This document shows positions 25,408 through 35,132 of a stretch of 64,000 nt of DNA, piece by piece. Numbering within the stretch: position 1 is the first letter of the stretch; every line of letters begins with the position of its first letter. Source of the stretch: Planctomycetota bacterium (GTDB lineage Bacteria > Planctomycetota > SZUA-567). The stretch lies in the NCBI GenBank assembly GCA_020060765.1, contig JAGUZQ010000120.1, positions 1 through 64,000 on the forward strand, read 5' to 3'. A model generated the notes under the pieces. It worked only from the letters and a program-made list of their open reading frames with translations. It did no database searches and was not told the origin of the DNA. The translations under genes were made by a program, and so were the position numbers.

Positions 25408-26625
25408 TTATTTCTGCAAAGCCTGCGCCTGCGCCAGTGCGAATACATCCGAAAGCCTGGCATGTTTCTTTTCCGCGACCTGGCGGCAATCCTCGTATTC
25501 CGGCTGCGCGACAACCATCCCCCCTGCCCCGCTGCCGATTTTCACCTTGATCGTTTCGCCCAACACTTCCACTTCCCGCAGTTCGCGCTGGAGAATGCTT
25601 CGTTCGACCAGTTGGCGGCGAATGCCGAAGGTGCCGCCGTGCCGGAACAGCGCCTGTTCCACAGCCTCGGCTTTTTCCTCCGGTGCCAACGCCGTCAGCT
25701 CCGTGCCCAGGCGCCCCTTTTTCATCGTCGCGGCGACGGCATAAGCCTCGACCGCGCCCGCCAGATAACAACGTTCACAGCAATAGGCAATTTCCTCGGC
25801 GGTGGCGTCGTCGATGACGCAACGCAGTTCCACCACCTGGTCGCGCCAGTTCCCGGCGACGGTTTCGCCCAGCATGACCCGCACCACATTAGGCCGGTCA
25901 GGGAGTTCCCGCGTTCCCGCGCCGTAGCCGATTTTCAGTCCGGCGAGTTGCGGGCAGGCGCGGAACTCATCGACTACCACGCCCAGCAACGCCGCACCCG
26001 TAGGCGTCAGCAGTTCCGAGCGCACCTCCGCCTGATTGACCGGAATTTTCCGCGCCGCGATTATCTCCAGCGTCGCCGGGGCAGGCACCGGCAGCACCCC
26101 GTGCGCGCAGGTCACCGTGCCGGTTCCGACCGACACCGCCCCGCCGGTTACGCAACCGACGCCGAGATTTTCCAACGCCAGCAACACCCCGAACACGTCG
26201 AGGATGGTGTCGACTCCGCCTACTTCGTGGAAATGTATTTCCTCCGGCGGTTTACCATGCACCTTGCCTTCCGCCCCGGCCAGCAGCCGGAAACATTCGG
26301 CGGCGCGTTCCTTCACCCGCGAAGAAAACGGACACGCCTCTACAACGGCGAGCATGTCTGCCAGATGACGGTAAGGAGTATGATGATGGTGGTGCTTATC
26401 GTGTCCATGATGATCGTGATGGGCGTGGTGTGCGCAGAAAGGTTTGATGTATGCCGCGCGCAAACCGGAGCGCATTACTTCTTCTATCGAAAATCCGCAG
26501 TCCTCCACACCGAGTTTGCAGAGTTCCGCATTAAGGTAATCGGCGTCCGCTCCCAGGTCAACCAGCGCCGCCAGCAACATGTCTCCCGCCGCGCCGGAAA
26601 CGCAATCGAAATGCAGGTGTTTCAT
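25408..26625 (-). CDS. larC: Nickel pincer cofactor biosynthesis protein LarC
   Basis: A 405-residue LarC. The family inserts nickel into the pyridinium-dithio pincer cofactor of lactate racemase and related enzymes. Seen: HFDCVSGAAGDMLLAAL at the N-terminus, a His-rich loop (about residues 68-87, AHHAHHDHHGHD then HHHHH), EIHFHEVGGVDTILD, and a conserved C-terminal nickel-binding region. In some lactobacilli the two halves need a programmed frameshift; here they are continuous. I chose ATG 26625 with GGGAAG upstream. No larA, larB or larE is in the window. Confidence 0.92.
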   Translation of the reverse strand: MKHLHFDCVSGAAGDMLLAALVDLGADADYLNAELCKLGVEDCGFSIEEVMRSGLRAAYIKPFCAHHAHHDHHGHDKHHHHHTPYRHLADMLAVVEACPFSSRVKERAAECFRLLAGAEGKVHGKPPEEIHFHEVGGVDTILDVFGVLLALENLGVGCVTGGAVSVGTGTVTCAHGVLPVPAPATLEIIAARKIPVNQAEVRSELLTPTGAALLGVVVDEFRACPQLAGLKIGYGAGTRELPDRPNVVRVMLGETVAGNWRDQVVELRCVIDDATAEEIAYCCERCYLAGAVEAYAVAATMKKGRLGTELTALAPEEKAEAVEQALFRHGGTFGIRRQLVERSILQRELREVEVLGETIKVKIGSGAGGMVVAQPEYEDCRQVAEKKHARLSDVFALAQAQALQK

Positions 26626-26735
26626 TCTTCTTCCCATTCCTGTTCAAAATACACCGAGTATTCGTTACGACAAGCGGAGTTCTTCCGTAGATGAATGCCT
26701 ATTTGAAATCCGCGAACGAAGGGAGCGCAATTGGA

Positions 26736-26930
26736 CTATTTTTCCGTCTCCGCCTGCGAAGATGAAAGCGGCATCATGCCGCCCTGGTGGCCGGGATAGA
26801 GATGGTATGCGCAATCGGGGCCGACCATCTTTACGGCGGCGGCGCGTTCGATCCTGGCCTTGCCGTCCATGATCTTTTTCCGGTAAAGATGGCGCAGGCG
26901 GATGATTTCCGCGGCGGAGTTACGGTTCAT
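26736..26930 (-). CDS. Small conserved-looking protein of unknown function
   Basis: A 64-residue, basic N-terminal, helical-looking protein (RLRHLYRKKIMDGKARIERAAAVKM) with a Gly/Met-rich tail. The start codon lies two bases after the stop of the 1334-residue protein gene, with GGAATAGG as a possible ribosome binding site, so translation is probably coupled. No domain recognised. Confidence 0.45.
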   Translation of the reverse strand: MNRNSAAEIIRLRHLYRKKIMDGKARIERAAAVKMVGPDCAYHLYPGHQGGMMPLSSSQAETEK

Positions 26931-26932
26931 GC

Positions 26933-29900
26933 CTATTCCGCCGCTTCTTCCGGAGCGTTTTTCGCCGGTTCCGGCTTGGCGTTTTTGTCGCCCAGTTCCT
27001 TGACGGCGTCTTCGTAAGCGTCCGGATTTTCCGTGCCGTCGGCGTAGGTGAGAAATTCCTCCTGCGAGGAATCGACGGTGTTGCAGAACTCCCGCCACTG
27101 GGCATAGTCGGCCAGCGCCAGCTTCCGCACCTTGACCTGGATAATGGTCTCTATCTCGACGCCTTTCTCCGTTCCCGCGCTTTTGCGGGTAAAGGAGGCG
27201 TATTTCTCCTCAAGATTGATATCCTTGGGCAGGTTGACGACTCTGGCGTTTTTCGGCAAAGCGATAGCGACCTTGTATCTGCGCACGAACGGCGCGCCCA
27301 GAACCATGTCGTGCTTGCGTTCCTTGAGCGAAGCCAGTTGCCTGGTCAGTTGCACCGGCATCAGCGCTGTTTTCAGTTTCATCACCTCGCCTTCCTTCTG
27401 CGCGAGGGCAGGCGCTTCCAGAGAAAATTTCAGCCAGCAGTCCTTTTCGGTCAATGCAGGCGACGAATGCTCGAACCGGCCGAAAGTATTGCCGGGAAAA
27501 CGCGATTGGGTCATCATTTCCAAGTATTGCTTCAACCGCTCCGGCGCTTCCAGCGCGCGGCGCACCCCGGCGGAACTCATGCCGGAAAAGTCCTCCCGGT
27601 GCGCAATTATCCCCTTACCGCCGGGAGAAAGGAATATCCTGGTTTCCAGCGCGTTGAGATTGTTTTCCGGCTGGTCGGGGTCGATGGCGATCAGCGAACC
27701 TCCGTTTGGCTCCACCACCAGCGCGGTGGTGTCGCGATCCATCGGCGGAATTTCGCCAAACGGCACGTAGTCGGTGGTGCCGTCGAGCCAGTAATGTTTT
27801 CCGCCCTCCTTCTCCGGCGGCACGTAGGCAATGGCATGGTTGAAAATCCTGCCGCCGGGAATGTTGGTCGGCTCCTGCCCCAGGTTATACGTCCTGACCA
27901 GCGCCAGCCGCGCGTCGACGCCGACTTCCTTCAGCATGGCGCAGAACAGCACCGCCGTGTCCTTGCAGTCGCCGTAACGCGCGCGGAAAGTGCGCTCCGC
28001 CTTGTGGGGCTTGCAGCCGAATTCGCCGAAAGAAATGCTGACGTAGCGGATCTCCTTGGTGATGAAGCGATAAATAGCCTCGACTTTTTCCGCATGGGTT
28101 TTGCAGTCCTTGACCAGTTCCCGCGACTTTTCCTTAATGTCGGCGGGGATTTCCATCTGCTCCTTGGAAAGATTCCACACCCACTTGCCCACCTCGCTCC
28201 AGTCCTTGAACGTGCTGACGCGTAGCGATGGAACTATTTCAGAATAGGGCGGCATCATGGGTTCGGATTCTATGCCGGGAATATTTTCCGTACGCCAGCG
28301 CAATTCCCGCCCGCCGTCACGAAGCGTGGTTTCGGCTGCGGCGACTTCGGTGCCGGCCTGGCCGTGGCGCACGTCCTTATCCTTTGGCAGGATGACGGTG
28401 AAATCGAAGCGCAGGGTCGGGTTCATACTGCCGAAGAAAAAGTTGGTTTCGAACTCGTCGTTATAGATATTTTCCCTGCGATCCTCGACGGTGTACTGGA
28501 TATCGACAATCGAGCCTTCCTTCACCTGCGGCAGTTGGATGGACTTGCTTTTGTATTCGGAATACACGCTGCCGGGGCCGGAGTTGCGACCGTAGGCATT
28601 GTCCCTGATGGCGGCGTTCTCGGCCACCGAGCCGTCAGGCTGGATGACGCGCGCCCGGATCACCTCCACTTTCTGGCGGGCGGGGTCGTAGGCAATCTGT
28701 TCATACGCCGCCTGCCTGATCGCTTCCCGTCGGAGAACTTTCTTCACGGAATGGATCATCTTGCTTTGCGTGCCGTTGGGATTGACCTTAACGAAGCCCT
28801 GGTCAAGCAACGTCAACAAGGTGAATTTCGGATAGTCCTCCGGCGCGGCGTCGCGTCCCGAGAGGTCTTCGTAAGCAATGTCGTAACCGTCGTAAAACAG
28901 TTTGCGCTTCGGCTCCAGTTCCTTCAGCAATTCCGCGAGTTCCGGATTGTCGGTCTTGATCGCCAGGGAGCGGCGGAAATAATCCAGCGCTTCCTCCTGC
29001 CTGCCCATCTCCTGCAGCAGCTTGCCGGTATATTCCAGCACGGCAGGCGATTGGGGCAGATATGCCAATGCTTCCTGCATGGTCGCCAGCGCCTTTTCGC
29101 TGTCGCCGCCCGCGCGCTGACAGTCAGCCAGTTTCACCCAGTGGGCATAGCTGTCCTGTGCCATGGCTGCATGAAACCGGCAGAGTTTTTCCGCCGCCGC
29201 AAAATCGTGCTTGCGCAAAAATTCGCCGATCAGCCGCAGGCGCAAGTTGGCGTCGCCGGTCGCTTCCAGCCCCTGTTGCAGCAGCGCTTCCTTTTCCGCC
29301 TCGGTTCCGGCGGTGTCGGCGGCGAGCAGATACAGCCCGCCTTCGCGCGGCGCCAGCGTAATCGCCTGGCGATATTGCGCATGGGCTTCCGGCTTCCATT
29401 CGCGCTTCTTGTTCACCTCTCCCAGCGCGCGGCAAACCCGGTAATGGGGCTTGAGCGCCAGCAGCCTGGCGGCGTCCTGTTCCGCCTGCCGGTACAGACC
29501 GCCGCGAAGTTCCTTGTCCAGCAGATTCATTTCCGCCTGGTACGCGCCTTCGACCCGGGCGGCTTTCTTTACCAGTTCGCGCGCCTCGTTCTCGTCCTGC
29601 TGGAGATAAGACGCAAATAACAGGATCAGCGGCGAATCGGGACACTGCTTCACCGCCGCATCCATCAGCGGGCGGGTGCGGCGGAACATTCCGTCGTCGA
29701 GCTTGTAGGTAATCAGGAAATACGCCTTTGCGGCCAGGGCGAGGGGGTTATCCTTGTCTTCCTTCAGCACGCCGGAAAAATACGCCAGCGCTCCCCAATC
29801 GAGGCCGCAGTTGCCGTCGGCGACTGCTCCGGTTTTTTCCACCGCCGGTTGATCGGCATACCTGGCGATATCCTCATCCGCCACGCCGAGGCGCAGGTTG

Positions 29901-30937
29901 CCTTGTAGCTTGCGCGCCTTGTGCGCAGAACCGGCCTGCGATAACTCGGCCGGGGAAAGGGGGACGATCCGCAGCGCCAACTTAAAGTCGCCGTTCTGTT
30001 CCCCCGCCACCTTGATGACGATCTGGTTAAGTCCCTGCCGCAGCCGCACCGGCACCAGCCTTTGCAGCGGAGTAAAGCGATGATAGGTCGTTTCCTTATA
30101 AACCGGCTGCCCGTTCACCCACAGCAGCGACGCCCCGCCGGCGCCAAGTGCCAGGGTCGCATCAATTGCCTCCTTGGCCTCGACATAGGTGCAGGCATAG
30201 CCCAGCGACTCGCTGTCGGGATAAAATACATTATGCAATGAGAGAGTGCCGGTCCAGGGCGCATGATAACGGAACCACTTTATCTTGCGCCCGCGCCCCT
30301 CGAATTCCTCTTCCAGGGAAATCTTGTCCAGCCGGTTTTCCAGGTCGCGCGCCTCCTCGAAACCGCCGCGGTCGCGGTTGCCAAAAGGCCCCAGCAACAG
30401 CCAGTCCCGCGCGAACCGGGCTCTGTCCAGCGTCCTGATCGATTCCTCGGCCTTGTCAAAGTCATTGAATTCCCGGATTCTGCACAGCGTCGTGGAGACA
30501 AGCGCCTCCTCCAGCCAGGAGCAATCGTCGGTTTGCATCCTTTTGCTTAAAACCCTTTCCAACCTGCCATGCTCCCGTTCCATCCGCACCAGACTCGCCG
30601 CCTCGTTCAGCGCGTATTCCATCCACGGGCTCCATTTGCCTTTCTCCAGCGCCTTGACCACGCATTCGAACGACCGGTAATCCTCCCCGGTTTCGATCGC
30701 GGTTTCGGACAGGCTGATCAACGCCAGTTCCGCGTCGGGGTCATCTTCACCGATCTTCCCGAAACAGGCTTCCGCCTCCTTGATTTTTCCCGCCAGCAGC
30801 AATTTCCAGCCTTCGTCCAGAATTTTCCCCGCATCCACGCCAGCATCTCTTCCGGCAGGAAATGTCGCTCCGCCAGCGGAAAAAGCTAACGAAATCGTCA
30901 GTAAAAACAGTGCGCAGGGCAGTCTGTGAATTCTCAT
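26933..30937 (-). CDS. Large exported TPR / DUF3857 / transglutaminase-like protein
   Basis: A 1334-residue protein with a signal peptide (MRIHRLPCALFLLTISLAF). Tetratricopeptide-like helices cover roughly residues 40-680, interrupted by a beta-rich domain at about 170-340. A DUF3857 domain comes next (about 720-900). A transglutaminase-like protease fold follows (about 960-1110), with catalytic Cys in ARYGDCKDTAVLF, His in FNHAIAYV and Asp in WLDGTTDY. The C-terminus is a further beta domain. The start at 30937 has GGAGAACG upstream; 40 in-frame codons further upstream look non-coding. Proteins of this layout are common in Bacteroidetes and PVC bacteria and are presumed periplasmic; substrate unknown. 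Confidence 0.85.
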   Translation of the reverse strand: MRIHRLPCALFLLTISLAFSAGGATFPAGRDAGVDAGKILDEGWKLLLAGKIKEAEACFGKIGEDDPDAELALISLSETAIETGEDYRSFECVVKALEKGKWSPWMEYALNEAASLVRMEREHGRLERVLSKRMQTDDCSWLEEALVSTTLCRIREFNDFDKAEESIRTLDRARFARDWLLLGPFGNRDRGGFEEARDLENRLDKISLEEEFEGRGRKIKWFRYHAPWTGTLSLHNVFYPDSESLGYACTYVEAKEAIDATLALGAGGASLLWVNGQPVYKETTYHRFTPLQRLVPVRLRQGLNQIVIKVAGEQNGDFKLALRIVPLSPAELSQAGSAHKARKLQGNLRLGVADEDIARYADQPAVEKTGAVADGNCGLDWGALAYFSGVLKEDKDNPLALAAKAYFLITYKLDDGMFRRTRPLMDAAVKQCPDSPLILLFASYLQQDENEARELVKKAARVEGAYQAEMNLLDKELRGGLYRQAEQDAARLLALKPHYRVCRALGEVNKKREWKPEAHAQYRQAITLAPREGGLYLLAADTAGTEAEKEALLQQGLEATGDANLRLRLIGEFLRKHDFAAAEKLCRFHAAMAQDSYAHWVKLADCQRAGGDSEKALATMQEALAYLPQSPAVLEYTGKLLQEMGRQEEALDYFRRSLAIKTDNPELAELLKELEPKRKLFYDGYDIAYEDLSGRDAAPEDYPKFTLLTLLDQGFVKVNPNGTQSKMIHSVKKVLRREAIRQAAYEQIAYDPARQKVEVIRARVIQPDGSVAENAAIRDNAYGRNSGPGSVYSEYKSKSIQLPQVKEGSIVDIQYTVEDRRENIYNDEFETNFFFGSMNPTLRFDFTVILPKDKDVRHGQAGTEVAAAETTLRDGGRELRWRTENIPGIESEPMMPPYSEIVPSLRVSTFKDWSEVGKWVWNLSKEQMEIPADIKEKSRELVKDCKTHAEKVEAIYRFITKEIRYVSISFGEFGCKPHKAERTFRARYGDCKDTAVLFCAMLKEVGVDARLALVRTYNLGQEPTNIPGGRIFNHAIAYVPPEKEGGKHYWLDGTTDYVPFGEIPPMDRDTTALVVEPNGGSLIAIDPDQPENNLNALETRIFLSPGGKGIIAHREDFSGMSSAGVRRALEAPERLKQYLEMMTQSRFPGNTFGRFEHSSPALTEKDCWLKFSLEAPALAQKEGEVMKLKTALMPVQLTRQLASLKERKHDMVLGAPFVRRYKVAIALPKNARVVNLPKDINLEEKYASFTRKSAGTEKGVEIETIIQVKVRKLALADYAQWREFCNTVDSSQEEFLTYADGTENPDAYEDAVKELGDKNAKPEPAKNAPEEAAE

Positions 30938-30976
30938 GAATAACGTTCTCCAGCAGAGTGTTGCGGATGACAGGCA

Positions 30977-31016
30977 TAAAAATCCCGATAATGCAATTAG
31001 ACATTTATCGGGATTT
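30977..31016 (-). terminator. Rho-independent terminator for mgtE
   Basis: AATCCCGATAA (30981-30991) pairs with TTATCGGGATT (31005-31015). On the minus strand a five-T run follows. It separates mgtE from the large TPR gene. Confidence 0.8.
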
Positions 31017-31072
31017 GTTTGCAAGTTTTTTCGGAGCGCGCATGGGCGTGTACCCAAAGTTGATTGGGTTAA

Positions 31073-32464
31073 TCACCCCAGCACGACATAGGTGGCGATG
31101 GTGAGGTAGATCAACTGACTGCTGAAATCGATCAGGGTAGTGATAAACGGCCCTGCCGCTATCGCAGGATCCACCCCCACCCGGTGGCAGACCATCGGGA
31201 TGCAGGTGCCGAGGCAAACCGCCGTGATAGTGCCGCAAAGAATGGAGAAGGAAATGCAGCCCGCTATTTTCACCACGGACAAATCCCCGCTCTGCTGCAA
31301 CCCCAGGGAAAATATGATATAGGAGAAAAATCCCAGGGCGATGGCGCAACTGATGGAAATGATGAGCGCCACCGACATCTCGCGCTTCAGCAGCCACCAG
31401 AGATCCGACCAGACGATCTCGCCCGTGCCCAGGCCGCGCACGGTAATGGTTGAGCTCTGCGTGGCGGCGTTTCCTCCCAGCCCGGCGATGGCGGGAATGA
31501 AAAAAGCCAAGGCGACGAAGCGGGTAAGCGTGCCATGATAGAGATGGTTCATGATCAGCGGGGAAATAAACCCGGAGCCAACCAACGTCGTCACCAGCCA
31601 GGGCAGGCGCTTGTAGGCGCGTTCAAAGGCGCCGTGCTCCAACGGCTTCTTGTCGCCCACGCCAGCCATGCGGTACATGTCTTCCGACGCTTCGTCCGAC
31701 ATGACTTCGAGAATGTCGTCAAACGTGATGATGCCCAGCATCCGGCGACCGGGATCAATTACCGGCAATACCGACAGGTCGTATTTCTGCATATAGCGAG
31801 CGGCGATTTCCTGGTCGACGGTCGGGCCGATGGTGATGGTCGCGGTGTCTACCAGTTCGCCGATCTTGTGCCCCGGCTCGGCTCGAAGGATATCCTCCAC
31901 ATCAACCATACCCTTCAGTTTCATGTCCTCGCGGCAGACGAAAATCTCACGCGAAGTTTCCAGTTCCTCGTGTTTTTCTTTCAGCCGCTCCAGCACCGCG
32001 GCGCAGTCCTCCTCCGGTTTCGCCCAAAAAAATTCCGTGGTCATGATACGACCGGCGGTTTCAGGCTTGTATTCGCGCAGCTCCCGCAGATCCTCGGCGT
32101 GATCGGGGTCGAGCCTGTTCATGACCGCCTGCGCCTTGTCCTCGTCCACGCGGTCGAGAATCTCGGTCGCATCGTCCACGGACATGGCGCCTACCAGTTC
32201 CACCAGGTCACTGACGTGCGCATCCTCGACGAAGGTGTCGATGTCCTGCTCGCTGGCTTCCTCCAGAATCTCGACCCGCTGTTCCACGTCGAGACTTTCC
32301 ATGATGGTGCGTTTGGTTTCCTCGGAAATGTCCTCCAGCGCCTCGGCGATGTCGGCGGAGTGGAATTCCTTCAGTTTCTGCTTAAGCGCCAGCCGGTCAG
32401 CCTCGACCCGCAACAGTTCGATGAGGCTGTTCACCACCGTGCGGCGTTCGTCGTTATGAAGCAT
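31073..32464 (-). CDS. mgtE: Magnesium transporter MgtE
   Basis: A 463-residue Mg2+ channel of normal architecture. The N-terminal superhelical domain (about 25-130, with LDPDHAEDLREL) is followed by tandem CBS domains (about 135-260; SVLPVID and GIITFDDILEV). A plug helix and five membrane helices complete it, with the pore motif GGNAATQSSTITVRG and GVDPAIAAGPFITT. It is gated by cytosolic Mg2+. AAGGA sits eight bases before the ATG. It is a monocistronic unit ending in its own terminator. Confidence 0.95.
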   Translation of the reverse strand: MLHNDERRTVVNSLIELLRVEADRLALKQKLKEFHSADIAEALEDISEETKRTIMESLDVEQRVEILEEASEQDIDTFVEDAHVSDLVELVGAMSVDDATEILDRVDEDKAQAVMNRLDPDHAEDLRELREYKPETAGRIMTTEFFWAKPEEDCAAVLERLKEKHEELETSREIFVCREDMKLKGMVDVEDILRAEPGHKIGELVDTATITIGPTVDQEIAARYMQKYDLSVLPVIDPGRRMLGIITFDDILEVMSDEASEDMYRMAGVGDKKPLEHGAFERAYKRLPWLVTTLVGSGFISPLIMNHLYHGTLTRFVALAFFIPAIAGLGGNAATQSSTITVRGLGTGEIVWSDLWWLLKREMSVALIISISCAIALGFFSYIIFSLGLQQSGDLSVVKIAGCISFSILCGTITAVCLGTCIPMVCHRVGVDPAIAAGPFITTLIDFSSQLIYLTIATYVVLG

Positions 32465-32658
32465 GGGGCATATCCTTGAAATACAGGCGGGTCATCTAAT
32501 CGCCGACCAATCTAGCACTTTTATATTTTGAAGTACAGTATGAAAAATCCGTTTCGGTCGGAGAGCAAGGCCGAACCGCCGCGCATTGCAATCATACCTG
32601 CGATGATTCGATTTGAATTAGAAACAGGTTTGATCTGCGGGAAATTTGGCGCTGCCGG

Positions 32659-32706
32659 AAAAAAAATACTCGAACCCGTGCATGATGTCACGGCATTCGA
32701 GTATCT
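32659..32706 (-). terminator. Rho-independent terminator for the sensor-MFS unit
   Basis: GATACTCGAA and TTCGAGTAT arms enclose a smaller CCGTG/CACGG stem; on the minus strand a run of eight T follows. It lies 40 bases after the sensor-MFS stop codon. Confidence 0.82.
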
Positions 32707-32747
32707 TTAATCCTTGCCTTAACCCCGGAGCGCGACTCTATCCTAAA

Positions 32748-35105
32748 CTACACCTTCCGGGATGTCAGTTTGAAAACAATTCCGAGTATCAGGGTGGCGG
32801 CACCGAAATACATGATTGCCACACCCATGCTGCCAGTCTTCGCCGCGCAGTACGCCAAAAGCGCGGGACCGGAAATATGGCCGAAGCGCTCGGCGAAGCT
32901 GTAAACCGCGATCATGGTGCTTTTCCCCTGCACGCTGGCGGAATCTGTCTTGCCGATGTGCGTGAGGATCGGGGCTGCGGTCATCCCGTTGGAGATGCCG
33001 CCCAGCAGAATGCTGCCCGACAGAATGACAACGAGCCAGTTTTCCATTCCCGGAATGATATTGCCGGTAATTCCTCCCAGCAACGTGAACGCGACGCCGC
33101 ACATCACGGAACCCACGACAAGCAGCCTCTGCGTATTTCCCGTGGAATCAGCGTTTTTCGACGCCCAGCGGCTGCAAAGCATACATGCCACATAATACAC
33201 CATGAGGTATCGACCGGTAGCCTCGGCCGCGACGCCCTGCTCCTTCAGCAGCAGCGGAATAGAGAACATGACAACGCCGGCCACGGCGATTTTCGAGGGA
33301 ATGCCGCTCAACAGCAGCGTTTTCATGAACTCGCCGTCCTTGAATATCTGCAGGAGGGGGCGGATACCGAAGCGGCTGGCTGCCTGCTTGGCAACCTGAG
33401 CCGTTTCCTTGACCTTATCCTGGAGCAGGTTGGGATCTGGCAGGAAGAACATATTGTATGCCAGGGCAATCAAGCCGAGGGCGGCGGAGATGGCAAAAAC
33501 GATCTGGTAATCGAGGAAAACATACATCAGCGCGCCGATTGCACTGCCAGACATCAACACGGTATAGCGGATAACCACCTTCAAGGACTGCCCCTGCGTG
33601 CGCTCGGTCTTGCTGGTAACGCTGAGAATGAATGACTGGAACCCGACCAGGAACACGCCTTGCCCCAGACCGGAGAAAGCCCTGCCCACGGTCAGCAGCC
33701 ACAGCGAGGGAAAAAGTGCGATCAGAATGCAGCCGATAGTTTCCATCGCCGTTCCGAAAATCAATATGTGCCTTGTATAACCGCGTTCCGCCAGCTTTCC
33801 GGCCGGAATCATGAACACCGCAAAGCTGATGAAAAAGACGGTAAAGGGAAGGCTGGTGATGTGGCCGGTCATTTCCTTCAGGATCGGCGCCAGAAACGGC
33901 AGCGTCAGGGCGTTGACAAAACCCATTATCAGGTATGAAGCCTGGATGGAGGAAAGCGCGTGCTCGTTTTCGGATATCTGGGAATTATTGGTCAGCCGGG
34001 CGGCGAGGCGCACCACGCCGATCTCCAGTATCAGGTTTGCCATCAGGCTACAGGCAAAGAGCAGGACGATGAGGTTGACCGCACTGTCGTACACGGCGTT
34101 GCGAATAACCGATTTCGGCACCTTGACCTGCAGTTGCAGGAAACTCTTCGCCGCGGATTGCCCGTTTTCAAAGGTATCAAGCGATATCGCGTGAGTGATC
34201 AGTTCGCTTTCCGACGTCTCGGCCGTAGTACGGGCGTCGGCGGCGGAGTATACGGGCTTCCCCTCGACCATGAGGTTGATCAGGGATATTTCCTCATGCT
34301 CCGCCTGGAACGAAACCAGGAGGTCGTTGATGCCGGAAATGTCCCGAAAATCAATGCCAGCGCCGGAAGCCATCGACAGGCGCTTGGCGAGGAAGCTGCC
34401 CAGCACCGCGGACTTTTCGCGCACCGCCACGGTATAAACCGCCAGCGTCTGCTGGACAATCACTCCCGAAATCACCAGGAAAATCATAAAATAGCAGACC
34501 TGGAGAAAGCGCTTGAGGCGCATGGGATGCGAAGGATACCGGATCGACGCCAATACCATCAGGCCGTACAGCAAAACGAGAACCACCACAGCCGTAATTG
34601 CCATGACCCAGGCGCTGTCCGCCAGGGCATGGTCAAGGCTATTCTTGTCCAGCAGCAGGACGATGGTTCCAGCCTGGCCGAAACGGGTCTGCACGGCTTT
34701 GGTCAGGCGCAGCAGGCCGGGACTTTCCTGCACGGCATAATCTTCGTTTCGAGGCACGACCTTGCAGGCGCTGAAGACCTCATTCTCCGCTCTCGCCCGC
34801 GCCTCGGAATCCGCGCTTACCAGTACCGTCTCGTCGCCCCCGAGAAAGGTCACGTCCAGCAGGGTGGAGTCGGAACTGGTCAGGTTATTCACCAGGGCGG
34901 AAAGGCCCGAAATCGAACCCAGCGCCGTGCCGCTGTTCAGGTCGCGGTGGATGATACGCAGCAGCGATTCGCTTTGCACTGTCGTGGTATCAATCCGGAA
35001 CTGGTAGAAGTTTCGCCTGGTCTCGCCGATGCCGACCAGGGCGAGGAGTATGACCGTCAGGGCGAGCGCCGACCAGATCGGCGCAACACGTAAGAGAGAT
35101 TTCAT
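32748..35105 (-). CDS. MFS transporter fused to two N-terminal sensor modules
   Basis: A 785-residue membrane protein of unusual design. TM1 (8-26) and TM2 (165-187) bracket a first extracytoplasmic domain of about 135 residues. TM3 (202-225) and TM4 (341-363) bracket a second of about 115 residues. Both look like the alpha/beta sensor domains of chemoreceptors or kinases (membrane-proximal helix, VTFLGGDETVLVSAD, LINLMVEGKPVYSA). From about residue 385 a complete major-facilitator domain follows, with PAGKLAERGYTRH as the loop 2-3 signature and ISGPALLA late. It probably exports or imports a small molecule gated by, or signalling through, the sensor part. It is co-transcribed with a substrate-binding protein 27 bases upstream. 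Confidence 0.75.
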   Translation of the reverse strand: MKSLLRVAPIWSALALTVILLALVGIGETRRNFYQFRIDTTTVQSESLLRIIHRDLNSGTALGSISGLSALVNNLTSSDSTLLDVTFLGGDETVLVSADSEARARAENEVFSACKVVPRNEDYAVQESPGLLRLTKAVQTRFGQAGTIVLLLDKNSLDHALADSAWVMAITAVVVLVLLYGLMVLASIRYPSHPMRLKRFLQVCYFMIFLVISGVIVQQTLAVYTVAVREKSAVLGSFLAKRLSMASGAGIDFRDISGINDLLVSFQAEHEEISLINLMVEGKPVYSAADARTTAETSESELITHAISLDTFENGQSAAKSFLQLQVKVPKSVIRNAVYDSAVNLIVLLFACSLMANLILEIGVVRLAARLTNNSQISENEHALSSIQASYLIMGFVNALTLPFLAPILKEMTGHITSLPFTVFFISFAVFMIPAGKLAERGYTRHILIFGTAMETIGCILIALFPSLWLLTVGRAFSGLGQGVFLVGFQSFILSVTSKTERTQGQSLKVVIRYTVLMSGSAIGALMYVFLDYQIVFAISAALGLIALAYNMFFLPDPNLLQDKVKETAQVAKQAASRFGIRPLLQIFKDGEFMKTLLLSGIPSKIAVAGVVMFSIPLLLKEQGVAAEATGRYLMVYYVACMLCSRWASKNADSTGNTQRLLVVGSVMCGVAFTLLGGITGNIIPGMENWLVVILSGSILLGGISNGMTAAPILTHIGKTDSASVQGKSTMIAVYSFAERFGHISGPALLAYCAAKTGSMGVAIMYFGAATLILGIVFKLTSRKV

Positions 35106-35132
35106 GCGGGACGTTCCTTTCGCTGGGGGAAA

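Noticed and set aside
32528-32710. Short plus-strand open frame between mgtE and the sensor-MFS unit
   Set aside because: It runs through the minus-strand terminator hairpin and shows no coding signature.
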